9,112 nt of DNA from Bdellovibrionales bacterium (GCA_020434645.1 JAGRAK010000059.1:1-9112), one strand, 5' to 3'; shown: positions 1 to 6,217, counted from the first letter of the stretch. The notes: generated by a model not told the origin, from the sequence alone. Numbers and translations are program-made.

Positions 1-1
1 T

Positions 2-133
2 ATAGGCTCAGACACCACTCCTGCCAACTACCAGAATGCCAATGTGCATGAGCTTTATATTTTCAGAAGAGTTCTGAGCACTGAAGAACGCGCGATGATC
101 AGAGCCTACCTGATGAACAAGTGGGATTTATAA
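2..133 (+). CDS. C-terminal fragment of a LamG/concanavalin-like domain protein (5' end outside window)
   Basis: An open frame enters from the left edge and ends at TAA 131-133, giving 43 residues. The tail contains LYIFRRVLSTEERAMIRAYL followed by MNKWDL. This resembles the end of LamG/jelly-roll domains, where a last beta-strand (typically G/E-L-x-I-Y/F-x-R-x-L-S/T) is followed by a helix with E-R and a closing 'L-x-x-K-W-x-L'. Such domains occur in secreted or surface proteins that bind carbohydrate or other ligands. Nothing can be said about the rest of the protein. It converges on the minus-strand gene ending at 149, with only 15 bp between the two stops and no hairpin terminator visible. 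The domain call rests on a short stretch and is moderate. Confidence 0.6.
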   Translation: MGSDTTPANYQNANVHELYIFRRVLSTEERAMIRAYLMNKWDL

Positions 134-148
134 TATAAAGAAAATGAC

Positions 149-1093
149 CTACAAACCAAGCGCACACTTAATGCCCAGCTCGGCATCATTTAAATGTGCA
201 ATCACATCTGGCGAATAGGGCGACTTTCGAATTGCGTCACTTAAAACTTGCCAGTTCTTAGGACAATGCTTCGACATAAAATCAATAATAACAAGCTGAT
301 AAGTGTAATCATTTGGCATCGATAGTTTTGAAAAATTATTTTTTAACCACTCTTGATCAAATGCAGCTAGATATTGAAAGGCCTGAAGCCCAACTTGCGA
401 TACTGGTTGAATCAATTCAGCTCTCGCCACCATCGACATATCGACATCACGCGGAAAAGCCCTCAATAAGCCTTTCAAAGCCTGAGCCTGAAGTTCAGAT
501 TGCCAGTTCTTTAACTGAGAAAGCACCTCTGCCTGTATCTTCTTTTTATCTTGAGGATCAGACTTTAAGCGAAGCAACGTCAGTCTAGAAAATAACCAAT
601 CTTTTTCAGTCAAAGGCTTCACACCCATAAACTTTTCAACAAGAAAAATTCGAGCATCATCTGATCTTTTAGCTAAACCACGCAAGGCAGCTAGGCGCAG
701 CTCTTCGTTCTTACTATTTAAGGCCGAAGCGTAAACCTGCATATCCGCCCACTCATAAGCGCCACTAGCCTCTAATGCAGCAGCACTTACTTTTAGACTG
801 TCACTTTCAATATACTTTTTAATGAGAGCTTCAGACTCAGGTAAATTTTGAGTTGTATACCGAGCAAGCGACTTTGTTAACTGGTCTTCTGTGACAGGTC
901 GCAACCCCTTTAACGCCTGCAAGTCCAATTCACGCATCTCTCGAAGCTCAGCTGAGACAAATCCGTCTTCTGTGACAAGAGTTTGGCGGGTTGAAATTTT
1001 ATATATAGCCTTGCCCATTAGAGCTAAACCCAAAATAAATACAAAGCCCGCTAAAATATATAATATTTTTGTTTTCACCCCTATAGGGTGCAC
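149..1093 (-). CDS. Membrane-anchored helical (HEAT-like) repeat protein, last gene of the motor-like operon
   Basis: This 314-residue protein is of unrecognised family. Residues about 10-30 form one hydrophobic segment (ILYILAGFVFILGLALMG), probably an uncleaved N-terminal membrane anchor. The remainder is soluble and almost entirely helical. From about residue 85 to 235 it shows paired amphipathic helices with alanine/leucine spacing (for example LRLAALRGLAKRS and LQAQALKGLLRAF), typical of HEAT-like alpha-solenoids used as protein-docking scaffolds. The start is GTG, nine bases after the MotB-like stop, with no clear Shine-Dalgarno sequence; a second in-frame GTG at codon 6 is an alternative. 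Co-transcription with the MotA/MotB-like pair suggests it is a scaffold or regulatory partner in the same envelope complex. That role is inferred from context only. Confidence 0.75.
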   Translation of the reverse strand: MHPIGVKTKILYILAGFVFILGLALMGKAIYKISTRQTLVTEDGFVSAELREMRELDLQALKGLRPVTEDQLTKSLARYTTQNLPESEALIKKYIESDSLKVSAAALEASGAYEWADMQVYASALNSKNEELRLAALRGLAKRSDDARIFLVEKFMGVKPLTEKDWLFSRLTLLRLKSDPQDKKKIQAEVLSQLKNWQSELQAQALKGLLRAFPRDVDMSMVARAELIQPVSQVGLQAFQYLAAFDQEWLKNNFSKLSMPNDYTYQLVIIDFMSKHCPKNWQVLSDAIRKSPYSPDVIAHLNDAELGIKCALGL

Positions 1094-1102
1094 CGAAGAC
1101 GC

Positions 1103-1771
1103 TTAATTGCCAATATGAATTACAACTCGCCTGTTTTTTGCCTGATTTTCACGTATCGGATCGCCACTGGCTGTACGATTGGCATACTTTGGTCGCGAAG
1201 GCCCACGCCCTGCTACCTTCAATTGCTCAGATTTAAAACCGACGTCTTGAAAGGCATACATAATTGCAACTGCACGTGCCGAACTTAACTCCCAATTACT
1301 CGGGAAATTATTTTTATTTTTAAGTAGACGCGTGTCATCTGTATAGCCTTCGATTTCAATACTCGAATTGGGCAAAGAATTGAAAATAATTTTAGCTAAA
1401 TTTTGTATTGGCCTAAAATTTTTCTTCTCTACCTCTGCACGACCAGAATCAAAGAGTTCAAAGGTGGCAAACTCTACCACTAGCTTATCTTTGTCTACGG
1501 CCACCTGATAATCTTGAAATTCATTAGCCAAGTTAATTTGCGAATTCAATACTGTTTTCAACTTAATTAAATCAGGACTGAGCCCGACAGCCGCCACTTT
1601 CGTTGGGCTTACCGCAAACATACCGAGCTCTTTTACCCCAATATATAAGCGTGCAAAACCAAGACTAAATAAAAACCCGATAAATAACACCAGGTTCAAA
1701 TATTGTATGTACTCAGGTTTTGCATTTCGAGTTTCACGATCTTCAGTTATAAATCGAGCTGCGATATCCAT
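1103..1771 (-). CDS. MotB-like protein with OmpA peptidoglycan-binding domain, lacking the stator aspartate
   Basis: This 222-residue protein has the MotB architecture. A short cytoplasmic N-terminus (1-21) leads to one membrane helix (about 22-44), a linker (45-95) and a C-terminal OmpA/MotB domain (about 96-222). The domain shows FDSGRAEVE (107-115), IEIEGYTDD (138-146), the MotB-typical SNWELSSARA (158-167), and ENQAKNRRV near the end, the usual peptidoglycan-binding residues. In flagellar MotB an Asp at the start of the helix (E. coli D32, in YADF) binds the ion; here the matching segment reads EYIQYLNLVLF, with Asn26 at that place and no acidic residue in the helix. The ATG overlaps the MotA-like stop by one base (TAATG), with AAGG seven bases upstream, so the pair is translationally coupled. 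It probably anchors a MotA-like ring to the cell wall; ion conduction is doubtful. Confidence 0.85.
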   Translation of the reverse strand: MDIAARFITEDRETRNAKPEYIQYLNLVLFIGFLFSLGFARLYIGVKELGMFAVSPTKVAAVGLSPDLIKLKTVLNSQINLANEFQDYQVAVDKDKLVVEFATFELFDSGRAEVEKKNFRPIQNLAKIIFNSLPNSSIEIEGYTDDTRLLKNKNNFPSNWELSSARAVAIMYAFQDVGFKSEQLKVAGRGPSRPKYANRTASGDPIRENQAKNRRVVIHIGN

Positions 1772-2493
1772 TATGACGCCTTTTGAAGTTCTTTGCTTGT
1801 GAAAAACTCATTGAACACAAGCTTTTGTTCATCGGGTAAATTTAAATTAACCGCTTCGAAGACTTCATATGCTGTGTTTTTACGCATAAGATGAGAAACT
1901 GACTCAATTATGAGAATGTCCTTTACCCGTACGGCAAATGCATATTTTTCTATTTTTCGTACTGTAGGATCAACAAAATAGTACATTATAGTTAAACCAT
2001 AGAATATACCCACCATCATGCATGAAAACGCAAAACTCGATCGTGCTACGTAATTCTCTACTCCTGTGCCTGTGCCAAATAACCAAAAAGTTGCACTCAT
2101 GGCCACAGCCCAACCAACAGCTGGCAAAAATTTCGAAATACTTCTTAGTTCAGCTATTTTTGCCACTGAATCTTCATAGCGTTCATCTGCTCGTTGGCGG
2201 AGTGCTCGCAAAAGGTCATGCCCACGCACAGCTCCAGTTAAAAACGTCTTCAGTGCGTCTTTTAAAAAATCGTCTTTAATTTCAGATACAAATTTTTCAA
2301 CATTTGGCGAAAACTGATAATACTCTTTTGAAAAATCAATCAATTCATAAAGTGCCAAAAGATTAGGTGGATTTTTTTCTATACTTCTATATTTTTTAAA
2401 CTCAGCAATCAAAGTTCGAATTTGCGGAACATGCTTATAAATTACGAATGCTCCGAATGCCAAACTTGCTAATGCCCAAACTATGGTTGCCAT
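1771..2493 (-). CDS. MotA/TolQ/ExbB-family inner-membrane protein
   Basis: This 240-residue protein looks like a shortened MotA. It has an N-terminal membrane helix (about 3-20), a cytoplasmic helical region (about 21-118), and two membrane helices (about 120-140 and 150-174). After these comes VDPTVRKIEK (174-183) and a cytoplasmic tail. The segment SKFLPAVGW carries Pro124 where MotA has Pro173. GIFYGLTIMYYFVDP (162-176) matches the MotA fourth helix ending G-x-L-x-x-Y-x-F-x-x-P, with Pro176 at the place of Pro222. Flagellar MotA has four helices; here only one N-terminal helix is seen, as in TolQ/ExbB. The third-helix face is bulkier than usual (Trp128, Phe136, Trp137). An excellent GGAG lies five bases before the ATG and overlaps the preceding stop. 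With the MotB-like partner it likely forms a stator-like complex. Whether it passes ions cannot be told. Confidence 0.8.
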   Translation of the reverse strand: MATIVWALASLAFGAFVIYKHVPQIRTLIAEFKKYRSIEKNPPNLLALYELIDFSKEYYQFSPNVEKFVSEIKDDFLKDALKTFLTGAVRGHDLLRALRQRADERYEDSVAKIAELRSISKFLPAVGWAVAMSATFWLFGTGTGVENYVARSSFAFSCMMVGIFYGLTIMYYFVDPTVRKIEKYAFAVRVKDILIIESVSHLMRKNTAYEVFEAVNLNLPDEQKLVFNEFFTSKELQKAS

Positions 2494-2502
2494 ACTCGCT
2501 CC

Positions 2503-3111
2503 TTAAAAAAAATAAGTTCCACCCAGAAAATATCTTTGCGTATTGCCATTTGTCGGGGTTGAAGAAATACCATAACCACCGCTATATCCCAGATGCCCCT
2601 CAAGACCAAAACTATCATTAATCTGATATATGGCGCCGACATTGATATTGATATCTAACATATTGGCCACTGACTGAACATTCGGACCAAAACTTTTCAC
2701 AATGACTTGCGATATACCGGCATCTATTCCTGCATAAAATCGAATACGCGGTCGTGTTGAAATGAACATTCCGCTGTCTTCTTGCTCTGAAAAAGAGCCT
2801 TTTCCTGATCTAAAATAATGCCTAAAGCCAACTCCACCAAAAGTATAAAACGGTCTTGAATCCGGAGTGTCTATGCCCTGCATAAGTCGAAATAACATAG
2901 CGCCATCATTGGCTACAAACAATTCATACTCTAGATCAAATGCGTTTGAAACTTCCCAAGTGCCCTGAAATGTACCGTTATAGCTCCCTGTCATAAGGCC
3001 TGTTCGAACATGAAGTTGCGATTTACGAGCCTGCGCGTTTTGTGATAAAAACATCAACACAAAGGTAAATAGTGCGAATATGAATAAGTGCTTAGGCGAC
3101 TTTCGTGCCAT
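2503..3111 (-). CDS. Small outer-membrane beta-barrel protein
   Basis: This exported protein has 202 residues from the chosen ATG. The signal peptide has a basic start (MARKSPK), a hydrophobic core (HLFIFALFTFVLMFL) and a likely cut after AQA. The mature part alternates polar and hydrophobic residues in about eight amphipathic strands rich in Gly, Tyr and Phe, and ends in RYFLGGTYFF. A terminal Phe is the usual signal for BAM-dependent outer-membrane insertion. An upstream in-frame ATG at 3126 would add five residues (MKDSL), but its only purine tract lies directly against the codon. The ATG at 3111 has GAAGGA seven bases upstream and gives a cleaner signal peptide. The start lies inside the end of the FliF/FliG-like gene (20-base overlap). 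Its role is unknown; it may be the outer-membrane element of the complex encoded by its neighbours. Confidence 0.8.
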   Translation of the reverse strand: MARKSPKHLFIFALFTFVLMFLSQNAQARKSQLHVRTGLMTGSYNGTFQGTWEVSNAFDLEYELFVANDGAMLFRLMQGIDTPDSRPFYTFGGVGFRHYFRSGKGSFSEQEDSGMFISTRPRIRFYAGIDAGISQVIVKSFGPNVQSVANMLDININVGAIYQINDSFGLEGHLGYSGGYGISSTPTNGNTQRYFLGGTYFF

Positions 3112-4327
3112 AAGGCTGTCCTTCATTCCCTTTAGTTTTCACAAAAATCCAATTTTCAACATGAGGGTGAACGGCTTTTGACCAATCCTTATTTTTGCGA
3201 ATGGCTTCACGAATTGTTTTCATAAATCGGCCATACGCCTGCTGTGGGGTCTGCGCTTGATTTTTTGATTCTCTACGCATGCGTTCAATATCTTGTGACA
3301 ACAACTCACGAGCTTCTTGTATTGGCTTTGGGAGCTGCTGCCAGAACTTATCTTCAAGCTCAATTGGCGCGTAAGCTATAACTTCAAGCCGATCCCAATG
3401 ACTCAAATGTGCCAGTGCCGCTTTGACCGCCCCAAGTGGTGCATGATTTAAAAGCTCAGTCGGTAAAGATTGCCTTACAAGTTGAGCAAAATTTGCATAT
3501 TCAGATTTCAAAAGAAGTACATTTAAAAATTGCTCTTCACTGGCAGGGTCTACCTGATCAAGACTTAACCCCAAGTGACTAATAGATTCTGTCGTCTTAT
3601 GATGTGATGGTTTTTTATTTGCTTTCTTCTCTGAGTACTGCTGGGCTACAGCCATATGAAATGGTGCCTCGTCATGTGATTCGTCTTCGCTCACTTCTGC
3701 ACTTTGAGCGGTAGCATGAACTGGACCAAACTGAATAGACCCTTTAATTCTTATCTTTTGTAAGATTTGATATGCCGCAAACACAAGCATGGCAAGAGCA
3801 AATAACCCGCCAATTACACCCTTAAATTCTTTTAACCACTGAGAAAAAGTCGGAGTAGGACGTTCAAGCCTTACAACTTGCGTGTTCAAACGACTTGAAT
3901 CTAAAAGCGGCACACGCTTAGCGATAACTGTCAGCATGGCTTCTACCGTTTTTTCAGGAACAGAGTCAGCCACGACAAGTGTAACATCTAATTTTGCAAT
4001 ACGATCAAATAGTCCGAGCTGAGGTTTGGCTCGCTCTGTTTCAACAATTGTTGCCACCGTCCCCAACATAGATAGACTGACATTTGAAACCTTACGTGTT
4101 GTATTTTTTGAATTTTTAAATTCAGCATCGGCGTAGACTTTAAAAAGCTCAGTTGGTACAAACTGCGCAAGATCTAATGAAATCTTGTGACTGAGCCAGT
4201 CTTCAAGTTCTTTTTTCTTCCACTCTTTAGATCCCTGCTCGAGTCCAAATGTAGACTCCTCTGGCATCGCAAAGACGACAGATGCAGAAAACAAAATTGA
4301 AATAAGAACAAGTACTTTAAGTTTCAT
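3092..4327 (-). CDS. FliF/FliG-like inner-membrane protein with periplasmic and cytoplasmic domains
   Basis: A 411-residue protein. Residues 1-20 are a signal peptide (cut likely after VVFA). Residues 21-165 are periplasmic, 170-190 form a membrane helix (IGGLFALAMLVFAAYQIL), and 195-411 are cytoplasmic, with a low-complexity charged linker at about 205-247. The segment LDVTLVVADSVPEKTVEAML (113-132), then about 20 residues on VVRLERPTPTFSQW and the helix, has the order seen at the end of the FliF periplasmic ring region. Residues 300-380 resemble FliG-C: WDRLEVIAYAPIELEDKFW (311-329) compares with FliG D-x-x-L-A-x-A-L-K-x-A-x-E-E-L-x-E-K-F, and ARELLSQDIERM (339-350) with FliG A-x-x-L-x-E-D-I-E-x-x. 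This would be a natural FliF-FliG fusion, a rotor-like partner for the MotA/MotB-like proteins. The resemblance was found by eye and is not certain. Its ATG overlaps the lipoprotein stop by one base; GGAG lies 13 bases upstream. Confidence 0.7.
   Translation of the reverse strand: MKLKVLVLISILFSASVVFAMPEESTFGLEQGSKEWKKKELEDWLSHKISLDLAQFVPTELFKVYADAEFKNSKNTTRKVSNVSLSMLGTVATIVETERAKPQLGLFDRIAKLDVTLVVADSVPEKTVEAMLTVIAKRVPLLDSSRLNTQVVRLERPTPTFSQWLKEFKGVIGGLFALAMLVFAAYQILQKIRIKGSIQFGPVHATAQSAEVSEDESHDEAPFHMAVAQQYSEKKANKKPSHHKTTESISHLGLSLDQVDPASEEQFLNVLLLKSEYANFAQLVRQSLPTELLNHAPLGAVKAALAHLSHWDRLEVIAYAPIELEDKFWQQLPKPIQEARELLSQDIERMRRESKNQAQTPQQAYGRFMKTIREAIRKNKDWSKAVHPHVENWIFVKTKGNEGQPYGTKVA
3119..3124 (-). 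promoter_or_regulatory. Ribosome binding site that selects the barrel gene start at 3111
   Basis: On the minus strand GAAGGA is followed by seven bases and then ATG at 3111. The longer candidate start at 3126 lies just upstream of this site and has AAAGGGA abutting it with no usable spacing. The site therefore favours the shorter protein. It sits within the last codons of the upstream gene. Confidence 0.6.
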
Positions 4328-4989
4328 TATTTTTTCTTATCTCCAGCCGGGCTACGACTCTCAACTTCAAGTGGCTTCATCGTGTCTGCAATATCAACTT
4401 CTTTGGTGAAACCATAGGTGTTTTCTAAATAGCGCACCATCTTCACGGCTTCGACGCGCTCAGGGTCATATTTAACTGCCAAACGATACGACTCAAGTGC
4501 GTTACGATACTTATGACTCATAAGTAAAACGCCACCCTCCATCTCATGTATTGTCGAAACCATAGGGGTGGCTTCTTTTAGTCGCGCCAAAATTTTAAGA
4601 GCCTGATCATAGTGATTGAGTTGAACCAGACGACGAACTTCAAACATGTCTGAAATATGGGTATTGAGCCACTCTTGATATTCAAGATCACGTTTTGGCA
4701 CCATATCTCGGTTAATATTTAAATCAACATGCGAAATCTCAGTCACATAAACGCCATCTGTTTTGTACCCATCTTTTCTAAATTCAATATAGACAGCACC
4801 AGAGCCGCCGTATTCTTTTTCTAAATCTGTATTTGTTATATTAAGAGGTGTCTTACCGATGAGTTTTACTTCTTTATCACCAACTGATTTGGCATAGACG
4901 TCAGCACCTGGAGGGCTTGTATGCAAACTGATTTTGGCAGTACTGCAACCAACTAAGGCTAATGTTAAAACTACAAATAATGCTTTCAC
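4327..4989 (-). CDS. PEGA-domain lipoprotein with TPR-like region, first gene of the motor-like operon
   Basis: A 220-residue lipoprotein. The signal peptide ends in the lipobox LVGC with Cys15 as the acylated residue. Ser16 follows, which does not match the E. coli inner-membrane retention signal (Asp at +2), so outer-membrane sorting is expected. Residues about 20-95 form a PEGA domain: SLHTSPPGADVY, then IGKTPLNI, then IEFRKDGYK, the usual 'S-x-P-x-G-A-x-V-Y ... G-x-T-P ... G-Y' pattern. Residues about 115-190 are helical and TPR-like (FEVRRLVQLNHYDQALKIL and YRNALESYRLAVKYDPER). The tail is charged. PEGA domains occur in surface and envelope proteins, and TPRs mediate protein contacts. 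The start is GTG, with AGGAG nine bases upstream. As the first gene next to the divergent intergenic region, it likely shares one promoter with the five downstream genes and may be the outer-membrane tether of the complex. Confidence 0.85.
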   Translation of the reverse strand: MKALFVVLTLALVGCSTAKISLHTSPPGADVYAKSVGDKEVKLIGKTPLNITNTDLEKEYGGSGAVYIEFRKDGYKTDGVYVTEISHVDLNINRDMVPKRDLEYQEWLNTHISDMFEVRRLVQLNHYDQALKILARLKEATPMVSTIHEMEGGVLLMSHKYRNALESYRLAVKYDPERVEAVKMVRYLENTYGFTKEVDIADTMKPLEVESRSPAGDKKK

Positions 4990-5123
4990 GTTAGTAAACT
5001 CCTATAGAAGACTTAACGGCATGCGCCTTACAAAGATTAAACTCTAGACCTAGGCTTACGACTTGCTTTTATGTGAATTTTTATAAAACTAGACTTAATT
5101 TTTTATTTACATAGTTTTGGCGT

Positions 5124-5152
5124 ACTATCTTGAGACATTGATATACTGACAA
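5124..5152 (-). promoter_or_regulatory. Candidate sigma70-type promoter for the six-gene operon
   Basis: On the minus strand TTGTCA (5152-5147) is separated by 17 bases from GATAGT (5129-5124). The boxes match the consensus at 5 of 6 and 4 of 6 positions. Transcription would start near 5117, leaving a leader of about 128 bases before the GTG at 4989. The region is AT-rich, so chance matches are likely, and the long leader is a mild argument against it. Confidence 0.3.
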
Positions 5153-5180
5153 CCAGTCTTAAGCTCAGACCAGTATTTAA

Positions 5181-5190
5181 TTGAGCTCAA
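5181..5190. repeat. Perfect 10-bp palindrome TTGAGCTCAA, possible operator
   Basis: TTGAGCTCAA is its own reverse complement and lies 47 bp before the MBL gene ATG, within the divergent intergenic region. It could be a half of a regulator site acting on one or both units. A 10-bp palindrome in AT-rich DNA may also arise by chance. Confidence 0.25.
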
Positions 5191-5236
5191 TAAAATATAC
5201 ATTACTCTAGTTATTCTGACGTGTTATCCTTTTCGG

Positions 5237-6217
5237 ATGAGTATGAAAATCAAACTGTGGGGCATACGCGGATCACTACCCGCCCCACTGACCGCACAAC
5301 AAAACCTTACACGACTTAATCAGTTACTGATGAACTTTGAGCGCGCTCATTTGCAAAGCAAAATCACAGCAAACGACTACATAAAAACCTTAACCCCCGT
5401 AGAAGCCTTTGGTTACGGTGGCCACACTTCATGCATTGAGGTCAGCACACTCAAAACTCGCCTCATCATAGACGGCGGCAGCGGCATCAGCTCTCTAAGT
5501 AGCGAGATGATGCGCGAAAGCAGCAATCTTGGGCGGGCTAAAATTCATATTCTTATGACTCACTTTCACTGGGATCACCTCATTGGGCTCCCGTTTTTCA
5601 CGCCCATTTTTATTCCGGGCAATGAGATTCACTTCTATGCGGTACAAGATGATTTAGCAGAAAATATCAAACGTGTATTTTGTAAACCAAACTTTCCTGT
5701 TAACTTTGATCAACTGCAATCAAAAGTGTTTTTTCATAAAATTGAGCCTCGCAAAGCTATAAAATTTGATGACATTACCGTTACCCCATACGAGCTTGAT
5801 CACCCCGACCCATGCTGGGGCTATCGCTTTGAGCACAACGGCAAAGTTTTTTCTCACTGTGTAGACAGTGAGTGCACGCGAGTCACTGCAGAAGAACTGG
5901 GTGCAGATATCGCACTTTATCAAAATGTTGATCTTATGACATTTGACGCTCAGTACACTTTTAATGAGGCCTCTGAGCGAATTGACTGGGGTCATGCCTC
6001 AGGCCCAATTGGTATTGATATGGCCATGCGTGAAAAAGTAAAACGAGTTCTTTTCATTCATCACGACCCTGCAGCAAGCGACGCGAAAGTGACATCAGCA
6101 GAACTTCAAACTCGAGAATACTATGAAGCGATTTTAAAAGCGTGCCAAGCCCAAGGTCAAACCGCCCATGAGTTCGAGTGGTGCTTTGCCCACGAATCTA
6201 TGGAGATCACACTTTGA
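5237..6217 (+). CDS. MBL-fold metallohydrolase
   Basis: This 326-residue cytoplasmic protein has the complete metallo-beta-lactamase-fold signature. It opens with KIKLWGIRGSLPAP (4-17). After an insertion of about 40 residues come FGYGGHTSCIEV (58-69) and LIIDGGSGI (76-84). The metal motif is THFHWDH (His109, His111, Asp113, His114). Further ligands are likely His189 (LDHPDPCWGYRFE) and Asp210 (SHCVDSE), and the C-terminal block contains DWGHASG and LFIHHDP. This pattern matches the bacterial MBL group related to PhnP and class II cyclic-nucleotide phosphodiesterases; the true substrate is unknown, with a phosphodiester plausible. His63 replaces the more common Asn of GGNT. The first ATG at 5237 has no clear Shine-Dalgarno sequence, and the ATG two codons on (5243) is an alternative. 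The last codons overlap the STAS-like gene, which suggests a joint signalling role. Confidence 0.9.
   Translation: MSMKIKLWGIRGSLPAPLTAQQNLTRLNQLLMNFERAHLQSKITANDYIKTLTPVEAFGYGGHTSCIEVSTLKTRLIIDGGSGISSLSSEMMRESSNLGRAKIHILMTHFHWDHLIGLPFFTPIFIPGNEIHFYAVQDDLAENIKRVFCKPNFPVNFDQLQSKVFFHKIEPRKAIKFDDITVTPYELDHPDPCWGYRFEHNGKVFSHCVDSECTRVTAEELGADIALYQNVDLMTFDAQYTFNEASERIDWGHASGPIGIDMAMREKVKRVLFIHHDPAASDAKVTSAELQTREYYEAILKACQAQGQTAHEFEWCFAHESMEITL
6202..6205 (+). promoter_or_regulatory. Ribosome binding site that selects the TTG start of the STAS-like gene
   Basis: GGAG at 6202-6205 lies eight bases before TTG at 6214. The only upstream in-frame ATG (6178) would extend the protein by 12 residues inside the MBL gene and has no purine-rich site at a proper distance. 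The TTG shares bases with the MBL stop (TTGA), a common coupling arrangement. Confidence 0.6.

Larger units (their letters stand above)
4990..5236. other. Divergent intergenic region between the motor-like operon and the MBL-STAS pair
   Basis: This AT-rich stretch of 247 bp separates two divergent transcription units and is the only sizeable non-coding DNA in the window. It must hold the promoter of the minus-strand operon and most likely that of the plus-strand pair. I see one candidate minus-strand promoter, a perfect 10-bp palindrome at 5181-5190, and a direct repeat of AGACTTAA at 5009-5016 and 5091-5098. I see no convincing plus-strand promoter, structured RNA or short gene. Confidence 0.6.

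Noticed and set aside
313..588. Plus-strand open frame opposite the helical-repeat gene
   Set aside because: No Shine-Dalgarno sequence, no domain pattern, and it lies wholly antisense to a well-supported gene.
1103..2493. Ordinary flagellar stator genes motA and motB
   Set aside because: The MotB-like helix lacks the essential Asp, the MotA-like protein is short with one N-terminal helix, and the neighbours are envelope proteins rather than flagellar genes.
1103..2493. Zorya-type anti-phage defence (ZorA/ZorB)
   Set aside because: ZorA has a long cytoplasmic helical tail, absent here, ZorB retains the ion-binding Asp, and no ZorC, ZorD helicase or ZorE nuclease gene is present.
1103..2493. 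TolQ/TolR or ExbB/ExbD energy-transfer pair
   Set aside because: The second protein has a full OmpA/MotB-type domain with SNWELSSARA, which TolR and ExbD do not have, and no TolA, TolB, Pal or TonB gene is adjacent.
6178..6213. ATG at 6178 as start of the STAS-like gene
   Set aside because: It would add 12 residues that are only the MBL gene read in another frame; the TTG at 6214 has GGAG at proper spacing and overlaps the MBL stop.
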